A stretch of DNA of 64,000 bases, taken from positions 186,001 to 250,000 of the forward strand of contig NZ_JAQGPN010000001.1 in assembly GCF_028826155.1 (NCBI RefSeq), given 5' to 3'. The position numbers were made by a program, and so were the translations under genes. Shown here in pieces: positions 17,356 through 25,896 of this stretch; positions within the stretch are counted from its first letter, which is position 1, and each line of letters begins with the position of its first letter. The stretch comes from Mesorhizobium shangrilense. GTDB lineage: Bacteria; Pseudomonadota; Alphaproteobacteria; Rhizobiales; Rhizobiaceae. The notes below the pieces were generated by a model, which did not search any database, had not been told where the DNA came from, and worked only from the letters and a program-made list of their open reading frames with translations.

Positions 17356-18684
17356 ATGCCAGAGACAATTCCGATACTGATCGGTGAAGTCACGGTTGAC
17401 TTCACGATGCCGACGCGCACGACCGACGCAAAAGTGAGGCTTGGCGGGGTGGTACATGCAGCTCGCGGCCTATGGGCTAGTGGGCGAAACTACTCCGTGG
17501 GAGCATTCTGCCCGGCGTACTTGGTCGAACAAGCGAGGAATTACCTTAGCCAGCACGGCTGTCAGGAATTTGTCCTCCTGGGAGAGGTAACCGGTGCACC
17601 CAACGTTATCGCGATTGCTGACGTAAAAGAGGTGGGACACCAAGGTTACGAAGACATCCTCCGCGACGAAAGGAGAGTTGTGCCAAGTTGCGACCACGTC
17701 GATTTGAGCCGGTTTGACCCCGTCGTTATCTTCCCGGGCCGCTATGACTTGGGGGAAGTGATCAATCGACTCAAGCCAGGGGCTCGCGTCACGATCGATG
17801 CCGCCTACGATGTGGACGGCGCGGATGTCCTCCGATCGCTCGCGGGTCGGATCGACTCCCTAGTGATCTCAACCTCCTCGACCTTGTTCTCGAAACTTGC
17901 ATTGAGCGATGTTGCTCCGCTGCTAGATTTAGCAAAGAGCATTGGCGCAAAGCAGCTACTTCTGAAAGAAAATCGTGGCGGCAGCAGGCTATTCGATATC
18001 AGAACCGGCGCCATTGAGTATATTACCGCCACACTAGATGTAACGATGAATTCGGTTGGTGTTGGAGACGCCTTCACCGCCGTATTTGGTACTTTCGACG
18101 GCAGCACCCGAGATGCCGCTTGGCGGGGCATGCAGGTTGCGACGGTCTATTCTCAGACTACGTGGCCGGATGATCTTCAACGCGATATCGAGCGAGAACT
18201 CCGGATACCAATCGAGGTTGTTCGCGGTCTGGGCGGCGTCACCCTGCCGTGGCATGTGCGTCCGGGTCTGCAAATTTACCTGGCCGCACCAGATTTCTCA
18301 TACACAGATCATATAGAGATCAACGCCGCCGTAGCTGCGTTGGAATACCATAACTTTCGAGTCAGAAGGCCGGTTAAGGAAAACGGCGAGGCAAAACGCG
18401 AAGCACCCATCGAGTCCCTTTCACCCTACTACTTTAGTGACGTGCAGTTACTTCGAGAATGTGCAGCGGTCTTCGCAATACCCATAGAACGCGATCCAGG
18501 AACTTTGGTCGAGATCGGCCTTGCAATCGAAATGGGAAAGCCAGTCGTTACCTTCGATCCTCGTAACGAGAACCGGAACACAATGGTGGTTAGGGGAAGC
18601 ACCGCTTATTCGTCCGATCTCGACGTCTGCTTGAACGGCACGTTTGACGCCTTATCGAAGCTTGAGAGGGGCGCCGATAGATGA
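17356..18684 (+). CDS. PfkB-like kinase fused to nucleoside 2-deoxyribosyltransferase-like domain
   Basis: A 442-aa fusion. Residues 5-265 resemble the ribokinase/PfkB fold: an N-terminal IGEVTVDF strand, the RLGG motif near 28-31, and the C-terminal signature NSVGVGDAFTAVFG with catalytic Asp238. Residues 305-442 match nucleoside 2-deoxyribosyltransferases: QIYLAAPDF at the start, ECAAVFAI, then the catalytic block DPGTLVEIGLAIEMGKP with Glu386. Known members phosphorylate sugars or nucleosides and cleave or swap the base of deoxynucleosides. The fusion suggests nucleoside or modified-base processing. It begins directly after the upstream stop and overlaps the QueC-like gene by 4 bp (ATGA). 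Domain calls are firm for the deoxyribosyltransferase and good for PfkB; the substrate is unknown. Confidence 0.85.
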   Translation: MPETIPILIGEVTVDFTMPTRTTDAKVRLGGVVHAARGLWASGRNYSVGAFCPAYLVEQARNYLSQHGCQEFVLLGEVTGAPNVIAIADVKEVGHQGYEDILRDERRVVPSCDHVDLSRFDPVVIFPGRYDLGEVINRLKPGARVTIDAAYDVDGADVLRSLAGRIDSLVISTSSTLFSKLALSDVAPLLDLAKSIGAKQLLLKENRGGSRLFDIRTGAIEYITATLDVTMNSVGVGDAFTAVFGTFDGSTRDAAWRGMQVATVYSQTTWPDDLQRDIERELRIPIEVVRGLGGVTLPWHVRPGLQIYLAAPDFSYTDHIEINAAVAALEYHNFRVRRPVKENGEAKREAPIESLSPYYFSDVQLLRECAAVFAIPIERDPGTLVEIGLAIEMGKPVVTFDPRNENRNTMVVRGSTAYSSDLDVCLNGTFDALSKLERGADR

Positions 18685-19304
18685 CCAAGAAAGTGATTCT
18701 TCTCGCATCTGGTGGCTTGGACTCTACGACCGTGGCTTTTGGGTTGCATGCGGAAGGAACGAATGTGAGCCCGCTGTTTTTTGACTACGGGCAACACTGT
18801 GTCGAGACTGAATGGAGCCGGGTGAATGAAGTTCTGCCCGCAGATATGAAGCGTCCGGAGCGGGTCAACCTTTCAGATCTTTTTAGGGGATCAAAATCGC
18901 GACTGATCGTTGAGGCCGACCTCTGGAATGACGATGTTCGCGATGATGATCTGTACATCCCTTATCGAACCCTTCTGTTTTACGCCGCCGCCGCTGCAAA
19001 AGCGCAAACACTCGGTATCCTCGAAGTCTACACAGGCTTTATCAATAGCAACCATGCCAAGGAGATCGACTGCACCGCCGAGTTCATGAACAAGCTCGAC
19101 GGACTCACCGACGCCATCGGACCGGTGCGATTCACGTCACCCTTTCGGTACTCATCAAAAACAGAAGTCGCCCAAGAGGCCATCCGCCTCGGAGTACCCA
19201 TCGGTAGGACATTCTCCTGCCAAGCATCAAGCAAACTTCCGTGCGGAGCTTGCCCAAACTGTGTTGAGCGCCTAGAGGCGCTTCGGCAAACAGGACTATT
19301 ATAA
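18681..19304 (+). CDS. QueC-like 7-cyano-7-deazaguanine synthase family protein
   Basis: A 207-aa member of the QueC/N-type ATP-pyrophosphatase family. The PP-loop SGGLDS is at residues 10-15, YIPYRTLLF (92-100) takes the place of the QueC YVPGRN segment, and four zinc-site cysteines sit at 180, 188, 191 and 194 (CGACPNC). QueC turns 7-carboxy-7-deazaguanine into preQ0 by adenylating the carboxylate. The changed YVPGRN motif and the lack of queD, queE or folE nearby argue against ordinary queuosine synthesis. QueC relatives are known from defence loci (Cap9 of type IV CBASS, QatC of Qat). It overlaps its neighbours on both sides, so it acts with them. Confidence 0.9.
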   Translation: MTKKVILLASGGLDSTTVAFGLHAEGTNVSPLFFDYGQHCVETEWSRVNEVLPADMKRPERVNLSDLFRGSKSRLIVEADLWNDDVRDDDLYIPYRTLLFYAAAAAKAQTLGILEVYTGFINSNHAKEIDCTAEFMNKLDGLTDAIGPVRFTSPFRYSSKTEVAQEAIRLGVPIGRTFSCQASSKLPCGACPNCVERLEALRQTGLL

Positions 19305-19963
19305 TGACGCCATCTCCATCGGATCGACTTGAGCTTTTGAAGGCGGCACGCCGAGTGGCGGATTTCGCCTCATCGCAGGGCGTTCCTGCTACATATGCTG
19401 TGCGGCGCTCAACATATAGACACGCTGGAGCTCTTCTCGCGGACGCCGTGCTGCAGGCAGGGCTTAGCTATCATTCGGTGGTCATGCCGCGCGTAGGGCG
19501 CATTCTAAAGGAGTTTCCTGATGCGGATCGCATAAGTGCGCTCAGCAATCTCGTTGAGAAGGGCAGTACGGCGCATCTGCTCAACTGGCAGCATCCGACC
19601 AAGATAGAGCGCTTTGAGCGCCTCGTCCGCTTTCTGCATAGGGCAAAGGTGGACACCACAGACGACATGCGCACAGCGCTCAAGTCTGAGCCGTTCTGTG
19701 CCGACCTCCAATCATTGAATGGTGTAGGGCCCAAGACAATCGACTACATGGCTTGTTTGGTAGGAATTGAGTCAATTGCAGTGGATCGCCATATTAGAAC
19801 CTTTGCGTTAAGATCGGGAGTTAATAACGACGCGTATGACTTCTTAAAGAACGTGTTCTGTTTTGCAGCGGACCTGCTTTCTATTTCTCGGCGAGAATTC
19901 GACGCGTGGGTGTGGTCCCGCGAGGCCAGCAGACAGTCGCCGCAGCTGAATTTCGTCTTCTAG
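19304..19963 (+). CDS. HhH-GPD DNA glycosylase-like protein
   Basis: A 219-aa helix-hairpin-helix base-excision fold protein. The hairpin and active site are visible as LNGVGPKTIDYMACLVG followed by AVDRHIRTF, with Lys144 and Asp161 in the positions of the catalytic Lys and Asp of bifunctional OGG-type glycosylase/lyases. The N-terminal 90 residues are helical and lack an obvious match. An OGG-like protein (Cap11) also accompanies QueC-like Cap9 in type IV CBASS, but there is no CD-NTase in this operon. The start overlaps the QueC-like stop (TAATG). Target base unknown. Confidence 0.85.
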   Translation: MTPSPSDRLELLKAARRVADFASSQGVPATYAVRRSTYRHAGALLADAVLQAGLSYHSVVMPRVGRILKEFPDADRISALSNLVEKGSTAHLLNWQHPTKIERFERLVRFLHRAKVDTTDDMRTALKSEPFCADLQSLNGVGPKTIDYMACLVGIESIAVDRHIRTFALRSGVNNDAYDFLKNVFCFAADLLSISRREFDAWVWSREASRQSPQLNFVF

Positions 19964-19987
19964 CAGCATCTCTGGGAAAAGAACGAC

Positions 19988-21355
19988 TTGAAGCCGATGA
20001 TCTTCGACCCCAACGCCAATATCTGGGGAGCGCGTCGCGAGGGGTGGAAGCCGAGCACGTCCGACGCTCGCGATGCGGCCGCTACCGATTATGGGCGCAT
20101 TATCCATTCGTCATCGTTCCGGCGCCTGCAAGGCAAGACCCAAATACTCAATCTTGGCGACTCTGACTTCTACCGGAACCGGCTTACACACTCGATCGAG
20201 GTGGCTCAGGTAGCGGGCGGAATCACGCTCCAGCTGAAGAAAGACTTCCCCGACCACGAGGCCTCGCCGTGGATTCCTAATCTTACCATGATCCAAGCGA
20301 TCGGCGCGACGCATGACCTCGGCCATCCCCCTTTCGGGCATGGCGGCGAGGTCGCGCTCCACTACGCCATGCGAGGCGATGGTGGGTTCGAGGGCAACGG
20401 CCAGACCCTGCGCATCCTCAGCCGCCTTGAGAAATTCTCGGCCAGTAATGGCGCCAATCTTTCCCGCCGATCTCTTCTTGGCGTGCTAAAATATCCGGCG
20501 CCGATGAGCGCGGTCCGCAGCACAGACGAAAAGTTGACGCCAGCGCTACTAGGCGGCGCATCGGTAGTGCGCCTCATCAACCGGAAGGCCTGCCGTCCGC
20601 CCAAGTGCTATCTCAACAGCGAGTCGGATGTGGTGGACTGGCTGCTCGACCCTGTGCCCCGGGTTGAGCGGGACCTGTTCACGGCCTGGGAGCCGGTTGA
20701 GGGCGACCATGGCAAGACCAAGCACAAGTCGTTCGATTGTAGCATCATGGACCTCGCCGACGATATCGCCTTCGGGGTGCACGACCTTGAGGACGCACTA
20801 ACCATGGGTCTCATGGACGCCGACGACCTCGCTTCCGCTTTGCCCGAGGAATCTTGCAGGAGTTTCCTCGACTACATCCAGACTCGCGAGGACTTCGGCA
20901 ATGACGTCTATGCCGGCCTTGTTAAGGCCCTGAGTGACGATGCGACGCGCAAGCGAAACATTGGCAGGATGGTGACACACCTCATCACCTCGGTCCGGAT
21001 CAGGGCGGAAGAGGGCTTCGAGACGCCGCTTCTGCGCTATCGGGTGGATCTTCCCGAGCCGCAAAGCACCTTCCTCAACACTCTGAAGAAGGCGGTGAAG
21101 GAGAAAGTGATCAGGAGCGCCCGTGTCCAGCAGCTCGAATTCAAGGGCCAGAACATGGTGGTAGCCGTGTTCGAGGCGCTGGCGACCGATCCCAAGTCAC
21201 TGCTTCCAGAAAGCACCAAGGCTCGCTACGAGGCTGCCGACGAGAAGATGCGCGTGATCTGCGACCACGTTTCCGGAATGACCGACGGTTTCCTGCTGCG
21301 CACATACGAACGGCTCTTCAGCCCGCGGATGGGCTCGGTGTTTGACCGCATCTAA
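19988..21355 (+). CDS. dGTPase-family dNTP triphosphohydrolase
   Basis: A 455-aa HD-domain phosphohydrolase that splits dNTPs into deoxynucleoside and triphosphate. The family N-terminus DPNANIWGARR is followed by RNRLTHSIEVAQV (His68), ATHDLGHPPFGHGG (His109/Asp110) and DLADDIAFGVHDLED, which together form the HD metal site. The frame starts at a TTG (19988); an ATG three codons on (19997) is an alternative with no better ribosome site. It follows the glycosylase gene after 24 bp on the same strand. dGTPases deplete dNTPs in some anti-phage systems, so it could be the effector of this operon or an independent housekeeping-like enzyme. Confidence 0.88.
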   Translation: MKPMIFDPNANIWGARREGWKPSTSDARDAAATDYGRIIHSSSFRRLQGKTQILNLGDSDFYRNRLTHSIEVAQVAGGITLQLKKDFPDHEASPWIPNLTMIQAIGATHDLGHPPFGHGGEVALHYAMRGDGGFEGNGQTLRILSRLEKFSASNGANLSRRSLLGVLKYPAPMSAVRSTDEKLTPALLGGASVVRLINRKACRPPKCYLNSESDVVDWLLDPVPRVERDLFTAWEPVEGDHGKTKHKSFDCSIMDLADDIAFGVHDLEDALTMGLMDADDLASALPEESCRSFLDYIQTREDFGNDVYAGLVKALSDDATRKRNIGRMVTHLITSVRIRAEEGFETPLLRYRVDLPEPQSTFLNTLKKAVKEKVIRSARVQQLEFKGQNMVVAVFEALATDPKSLLPESTKARYEAADEKMRVICDHVSGMTDGFLLRTYERLFSPRMGSVFDRI

Positions 21356-21951
21356 CCGATCGGGTCGTCCGCACCTGCCGTGTGCGACCGCGAACCGAAA
21401 TGAAGACTCGCCCCCCATACCAAGCCCCTACGCAATGTTCTTGTAACGATAATCATTCGACCGGACGAGATACGAACTTTTTCACCGCCGAACGCCGCCG
21501 TTTCTACGCGCGGGCCGTCCTCTGCAAGATGCAAGGGCGTACGCTCGGCGACTATAGCGTATTTTAGAGGGTAATCGGCGGTATTTGGCGCGCCGCACTG
21601 GGTGATGATGACAGTTACATCTACGCTATAGCCGAACAGCGCTTCTACAGGTAAAGCATTGAAAAAAGACATATTCTTATCTATTAGAGCGTGAATGCGA
21701 CCTGAGCCGTCTTTCACTGATCCGCGATCCGTGCTTGACGGCCCAGGTACGACTGGGAGACGCCTGTGGACTCTCGTTGCAGTTCGGCGCGCCAACGCCC
21801 CACTCTGTCTCGGTCGCATGTCTATGATCGGTGGCCTTGGCGCGGGGACCGGACTATCTGGTCTGAAGTACCAGAACTATGAAAGCAGGCGCTTTCCACT
21901 CGCTTGAAGCATTCCTGCCACCCTCGACCCCATGATTGTCGCGCGCCATCG
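21356..21951. other. Non-coding stretch with decayed sequence
   Basis: About 600 bp between the dGTPase-like gene and the convergent ATPase gene. It holds short frames with no recognisable family and the right-hand copy of the 50-bp remnant. In the remnant frame the peptide runs on upstream through a TAG (near 21565), consistent with a decayed gene. No clear terminator is visible. Confidence 0.5.
21584..21633 (+). repeat. Right copy of diverged 50-bp repeat (gene-end remnant)
   Basis: Partner of 15288-15337 (44/50 identical). The plus-strand frame continues past the repeat for a few codons (EQRFYR) before a stop, so this copy keeps more of the gene end than the left copy. Confidence 0.6.
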
Positions 21952-24900
21952 CTAGACATTATAAAGCACCCCGATAATTCGGCGCGCTTGCCGAACCCGC
22001 CTCATTCCGGTTTGCTCGCGGCCAACGGCAAAAACCTGGGAGACACCCAAGCCTCCAATACTCTCAAACTGTCGCAGGTGCGCTAACGGCGCAGGCAACG
22101 CCGCGCCGATCCGCTTGAAAACGCTCGATCCGTCCTCGAGCGAAATCGCTACAAGCGCGCCGACATTGCTGGCCAAATGATCCAATGGGATCGTCGGCCC
22201 ACCAAGAACGACTTGTTTCTCGAGTGCTAGTGGAACCGCGCTTTCATCTACAACCCGGAACGCGATTTCTATCTGCTCGATCACCGCAGACGCATCAACT
22301 TCAACCGCTTCGTCTCCGCCAGGTTCGACTAGAATGTGATGGTCAAAAATGACCCCAACTACCCGGTGGAGTGCAACTCTTGCTTCTTCGACAAAAATCG
22401 ACTTCGGACTTCTCACCCGCGGATCAGGAATCTCCGCCGTAAGGCCCACCATATCGCTTCCTTGCGATCTTAAAAGGCGGCGTGCGTAGATCGCTTGTTC
22501 TCGCCGCGCGACAACGAGCCGACGATCATCGACGGGCGAAGGATGAGAATCGACGATCGCTATCGCTCCCTGTGGAGCGGCGAAGCCAAAATTGTCCCGG
22601 CGCAGGAAGAAGGCTGATTTACCGTCGAATACGTCACGATTGAGAACGTCAGGTGCCTCTTGAGTCTCTCCCACAGTCTCATGCGTGAAGGCAGCGAGAT
22701 CGGGGCAAATCAAAAAATCGCGCTCGAGCGATCGCATTGATTGAAGCGGTAGAGGTAACACAACTGCTTCGGTAGGTTGCGGGGGCGCGTCGCGCTGGCG
22801 CCAACGGCAGCATTCTTCGAACAGCCTTTCGACCTGCTCAACCAAGAAAACGAGATCGGCCGCGCACTGATCAACCTCGGCCGCCCTGATCTCATGGCGT
22901 TGGCCATGATGCGCCTTGTTCATCAACTGAAGCACCGGCGAGTTATCAGCGAGCGACGGATGATCCACAAAACGCCTGAACACGTTGGAAGCAAACATAC
23001 CTTGCGGGCTTACTTTCACCAGCGGGCGCAGTCGCGTCACGAAGCTTGCGAGCGTGGGATGGGAATTTTGCCGAGCCCACGTCGAATGCGCTGGGTCGTC
23101 AAACAGATCACCCAGCATTGCTTCTAAATAAACTCTGCATCCATCCGCGAAATCTCGCGCGGGTTCTTCTTGATTCCGATCCACTTCGAAAAGTTCGTGC
23201 CTGCGTGCAATCTCCGACTGCGAGGGCGTTGTCCTGATAACCGGTTGAAGGACAGTCGCCGGTTGGACTGAGAAGTGCTTGATACCCGCAAGACTAGGCG
23301 CGCGGATGACAAAGCTCGCGAACCGGGGATCATAAGATGTTAAAATGAGCTGAGCGCTGCCAGCGAGGTTTGCCAGACCGCTTGCCAAGCGTTGACGGTT
23401 TTCATCGTCGAGCAACTCTTGCGCGTCGTCCAGAATCAAAGTCCGAAGCCCGCCACGATCAGCGATAACATGTTCCCAAAAGGCCAAATAAAACCCGACC
23501 AAGCTTGCGCGCAGAGCTGAGGCGTTCACTACGTGTTGCGCTGGAGCCGATACGCCATCGCTCTCTACAAAGAGATCGATCTCGCCCTTCCGCCCCATCG
23601 CTGTGCCTACAAGGCGATGAGCAGTACTCGGAAATGCGCCGAGATAAATGCGATTCCGCCAAGCTGCCGCCTTCTCGCTGAGTTTGTTCCGAAGCTGATC
23701 TATCTGCTTGTCGGCCAGCGTGCCCAGCTCAAGCAGATTCCCAATCGCTTCAGAAGCGATGGCGTACTCGGCCAACCGCTTCTCGCAACTTCGCCTTGAA
23801 TCGAGCTGACGCTTGATACGGGTGCAGAGCTCAAGAGCATTGGTAATGGGCGACGCTTGCCGCACGATAGCGTCGAGTTGAAGAAGCTTTCCGGTGAGAT
23901 TGTCCGTCTTGATGGGTTCGCCCTGTTTTGGGCGTTTGCCCAACACGCTCTGGGCAAGGTCGCGCAGGAACGATCCGCTCTCTTGCCGCCACTTTGCAAA
24001 GCGCAGCGCGACATCAAGTTTCTGGAGCGCGTTCGATAAATCTTCGCAATGCGGAGGCAATGAGAATTCCCGCGCTGCCACAAGCTCGGTCCGACCCTCG
24101 ACTGCCTTCTCAAGTGAGGCTGCAGTTTCAGAACGCAACGCGTCGAGAACGCCCTTAAAGGCCCTAGCCTCGAACAACTCATCAAGAATTGCCATGCGAA
24201 CGAGGTCACAAGGATGATCAGGAAGGTCTTGCGACAGCTCGGACTGCAACGAGGGTGGCAGGCTCTTTATCAGTTCGGCATGGGCTGCCTTGGCCCACCG
24301 AGCCAACGTCTGGGCGAGCAAAGTCGCGTTACCCTGCGCATCATGAAGATGCTGCCCCACAGGATTGCCGCTTACAGGATCGATTGCTTCTCCGATGGAG
24401 TGGCCACAGACGACACATAGATCATCATCGCGGTTCGGATCGGGATGATCCGCAAGCCATGACGCAACATGTGCGTACAGCCGCGCCCTTGCCGCAGACG
24501 ATGGATTGGCATCAAGTTCGGCGAGAACCTTGGCGTCATGTACAATGTTCTCAAGCTTGTCTTCCGCAGCTTTCAACTCCTCAGCAGCAAGCGCACCAAG
24601 TCCCTTCAGGCGCGAAAACGACGGCAACAAGTTGAGACGCTCCAACTCGCTGAGAGCGACGCTGATATTCTGTTCTAGTTCGACTTGAATCTTGCGATCG
24701 TTCGGATCGAACTGCTCGCCAAGGATCGCTTGTGCCGCTTCGAACGCCTTCGCTTTGGCAGCGTCGAAATGACTGACGGCTCCCGTAATTGCTTCCTCAA
24801 TGGATTTGTCGTTTGACGGCGACGGGATAGCCTGCGGAATAGCGAGATCGGGCTGATCCTCTAGAACCTTGGCTAAGTCCGATCGAGCGGTTTCATAACT

Positions 24901-25896
24901 TCGATCGAAGCCCTCAAGCTCAGCGGTCTTCGCCTTGACGAAATCCTTGCCGATCTTCTGTTTTGCCCGGCGAGCATGATCAGCGAGATCGATTAGAGAA
25001 GCGAGCCCAGTCAGTTCGCCGACAGCGCGGCCCAACTCCGATTCACCGCCTACGCGAATGACGGACAATAGTCCTGGCATAACCGTGCCGATGCGAACCG
25101 CAATTGGGTCCAAGCCGAGAAGTGATAAGTCTGGCGGAACTTCGTTCAGTCGTCCTTGGGTAGACCTCGACTGCGTTCGCCGGATTGGAGGCAATTCGGC
25201 GCCAGTTTCATCAACGAAAGTAAGCTCCACCCACGTATCGGCGTGGACGAAATCTCTATCTGGTCGATGGCTCTGCGCGTCAGGCAACGGCGTTACCGGA
25301 GTAATGCGATGCATCGTGGCTTCAGCGCCGGATTCCGCCGGGCCTACTTTGCATTCAAATTCGACTTTCGCAGACTCCGGCTCACGCTGCGCGCGCAGTA
25401 ACTCTCCAGTAAGCACCCAGATTATCGCGTTGGCGAGCGAGGTTTTCCCCGATCCGTTTCTCCCCTCGAACAATGTGAAACCCGGTGAGAATTCATGGAT
25501 ATAATTATCTGGCGGGTCAGAGGGCGTTCCAAATTTGTGAAGCCCGGCAAACCGATGAGCTTCCAGCTTTCGTAGGGTCAGTCGTCTAGCATTCGCGTTG
25601 AGCGGGCGAGCCGGGAGAGCTTCAAGTTCGATCGGCTCCCCTTGAATGGCATCAACCAAATTCTCGGCATGAGTTGCGGACACAGCGGCGCCCCAGTTTG
25701 CCTCGCCGCGTTTGCGATACCAATCTAGCGCGCTTCGAGTGCGATCGTCGGGTAGCGCGTAGAGTTGGTCATCGCCAACAACGATCGCGCGTCCGCTAAC
25801 GAGGTCGGACAACAGTGAGTCCAAGGTGTGAAGGTGCAGCGATCGCGCTTCGAACTCGGCCGTCGTCTTTATTGTTGAATGATGTCCACTACTCAT
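21952..25896 (-). CDS. SMC-like AAA/ABC ATPase with S24/LexA-like C-terminus
   Basis: A 1314-aa protein. Walker A is EGRNGSGKTS (144-153); a CVVCGH motif lies at 494-499 in a helical middle region like a zinc hook; an NASALRASL signature-like segment (791-799) precedes Walker B LILDDAQELL (820-829) and an LTSYDP loop. Beyond about 1100 the pattern changes: FGFAAPQGAIAIVD...LVVARREQAIYARRL and then GALVAISLEDGSSVFKRIG resemble one or two S24/LexA-type peptidase folds, with the Ser apparently lost in the first and a candidate Lys in the second. The start at 25896 has GGGGGAG upstream and overlaps the preceding gene by 8 bp. Large ATPases of this build are common in phage-defence loci. The ATPase call is strong; the S24-like reading is my inference. 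Confidence 0.8.
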   Translation of the reverse strand: MSSGHHSTIKTTAEFEARSLHLHTLDSLLSDLVSGRAIVVGDDQLYALPDDRTRSALDWYRKRGEANWGAAVSATHAENLVDAIQGEPIELEALPARPLNANARRLTLRKLEAHRFAGLHKFGTPSDPPDNYIHEFSPGFTLFEGRNGSGKTSLANAIIWVLTGELLRAQREPESAKVEFECKVGPAESGAEATMHRITPVTPLPDAQSHRPDRDFVHADTWVELTFVDETGAELPPIRRTQSRSTQGRLNEVPPDLSLLGLDPIAVRIGTVMPGLLSVIRVGGESELGRAVGELTGLASLIDLADHARRAKQKIGKDFVKAKTAELEGFDRSYETARSDLAKVLEDQPDLAIPQAIPSPSNDKSIEEAITGAVSHFDAAKAKAFEAAQAILGEQFDPNDRKIQVELEQNISVALSELERLNLLPSFSRLKGLGALAAEELKAAEDKLENIVHDAKVLAELDANPSSAARARLYAHVASWLADHPDPNRDDDLCVVCGHSIGEAIDPVSGNPVGQHLHDAQGNATLLAQTLARWAKAAHAELIKSLPPSLQSELSQDLPDHPCDLVRMAILDELFEARAFKGVLDALRSETAASLEKAVEGRTELVAAREFSLPPHCEDLSNALQKLDVALRFAKWRQESGSFLRDLAQSVLGKRPKQGEPIKTDNLTGKLLQLDAIVRQASPITNALELCTRIKRQLDSRRSCEKRLAEYAIASEAIGNLLELGTLADKQIDQLRNKLSEKAAAWRNRIYLGAFPSTAHRLVGTAMGRKGEIDLFVESDGVSAPAQHVVNASALRASLVGFYLAFWEHVIADRGGLRTLILDDAQELLDDENRQRLASGLANLAGSAQLILTSYDPRFASFVIRAPSLAGIKHFSVQPATVLQPVIRTTPSQSEIARRHELFEVDRNQEEPARDFADGCRVYLEAMLGDLFDDPAHSTWARQNSHPTLASFVTRLRPLVKVSPQGMFASNVFRRFVDHPSLADNSPVLQLMNKAHHGQRHEIRAAEVDQCAADLVFLVEQVERLFEECCRWRQRDAPPQPTEAVVLPLPLQSMRSLERDFLICPDLAAFTHETVGETQEAPDVLNRDVFDGKSAFFLRRDNFGFAAPQGAIAIVDSHPSPVDDRRLVVARREQAIYARRLLRSQGSDMVGLTAEIPDPRVRSPKSIFVEEARVALHRVVGVIFDHHILVEPGGDEAVEVDASAVIEQIEIAFRVVDESAVPLALEKQVVLGGPTIPLDHLASNVGALVAISLEDGSSVFKRIGAALPAPLAHLRQFESIGGLGVSQVFAVGREQTGMRRVRQARRIIGVLYNV

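Noticed and set aside
18681..19304. Housekeeping queuosine biosynthesis
   Set aside because: No queD, queE, folE or queF neighbours, overlap with unrelated small-protein/glycosylase genes, and a changed substrate motif.
15288..21633. att direct repeats of a genomic island
   Set aside because: The copies differ at 6 of 50 positions with a codon-position pattern, there is no tRNA or integrase beside them, so recent site-specific integration is not supported.
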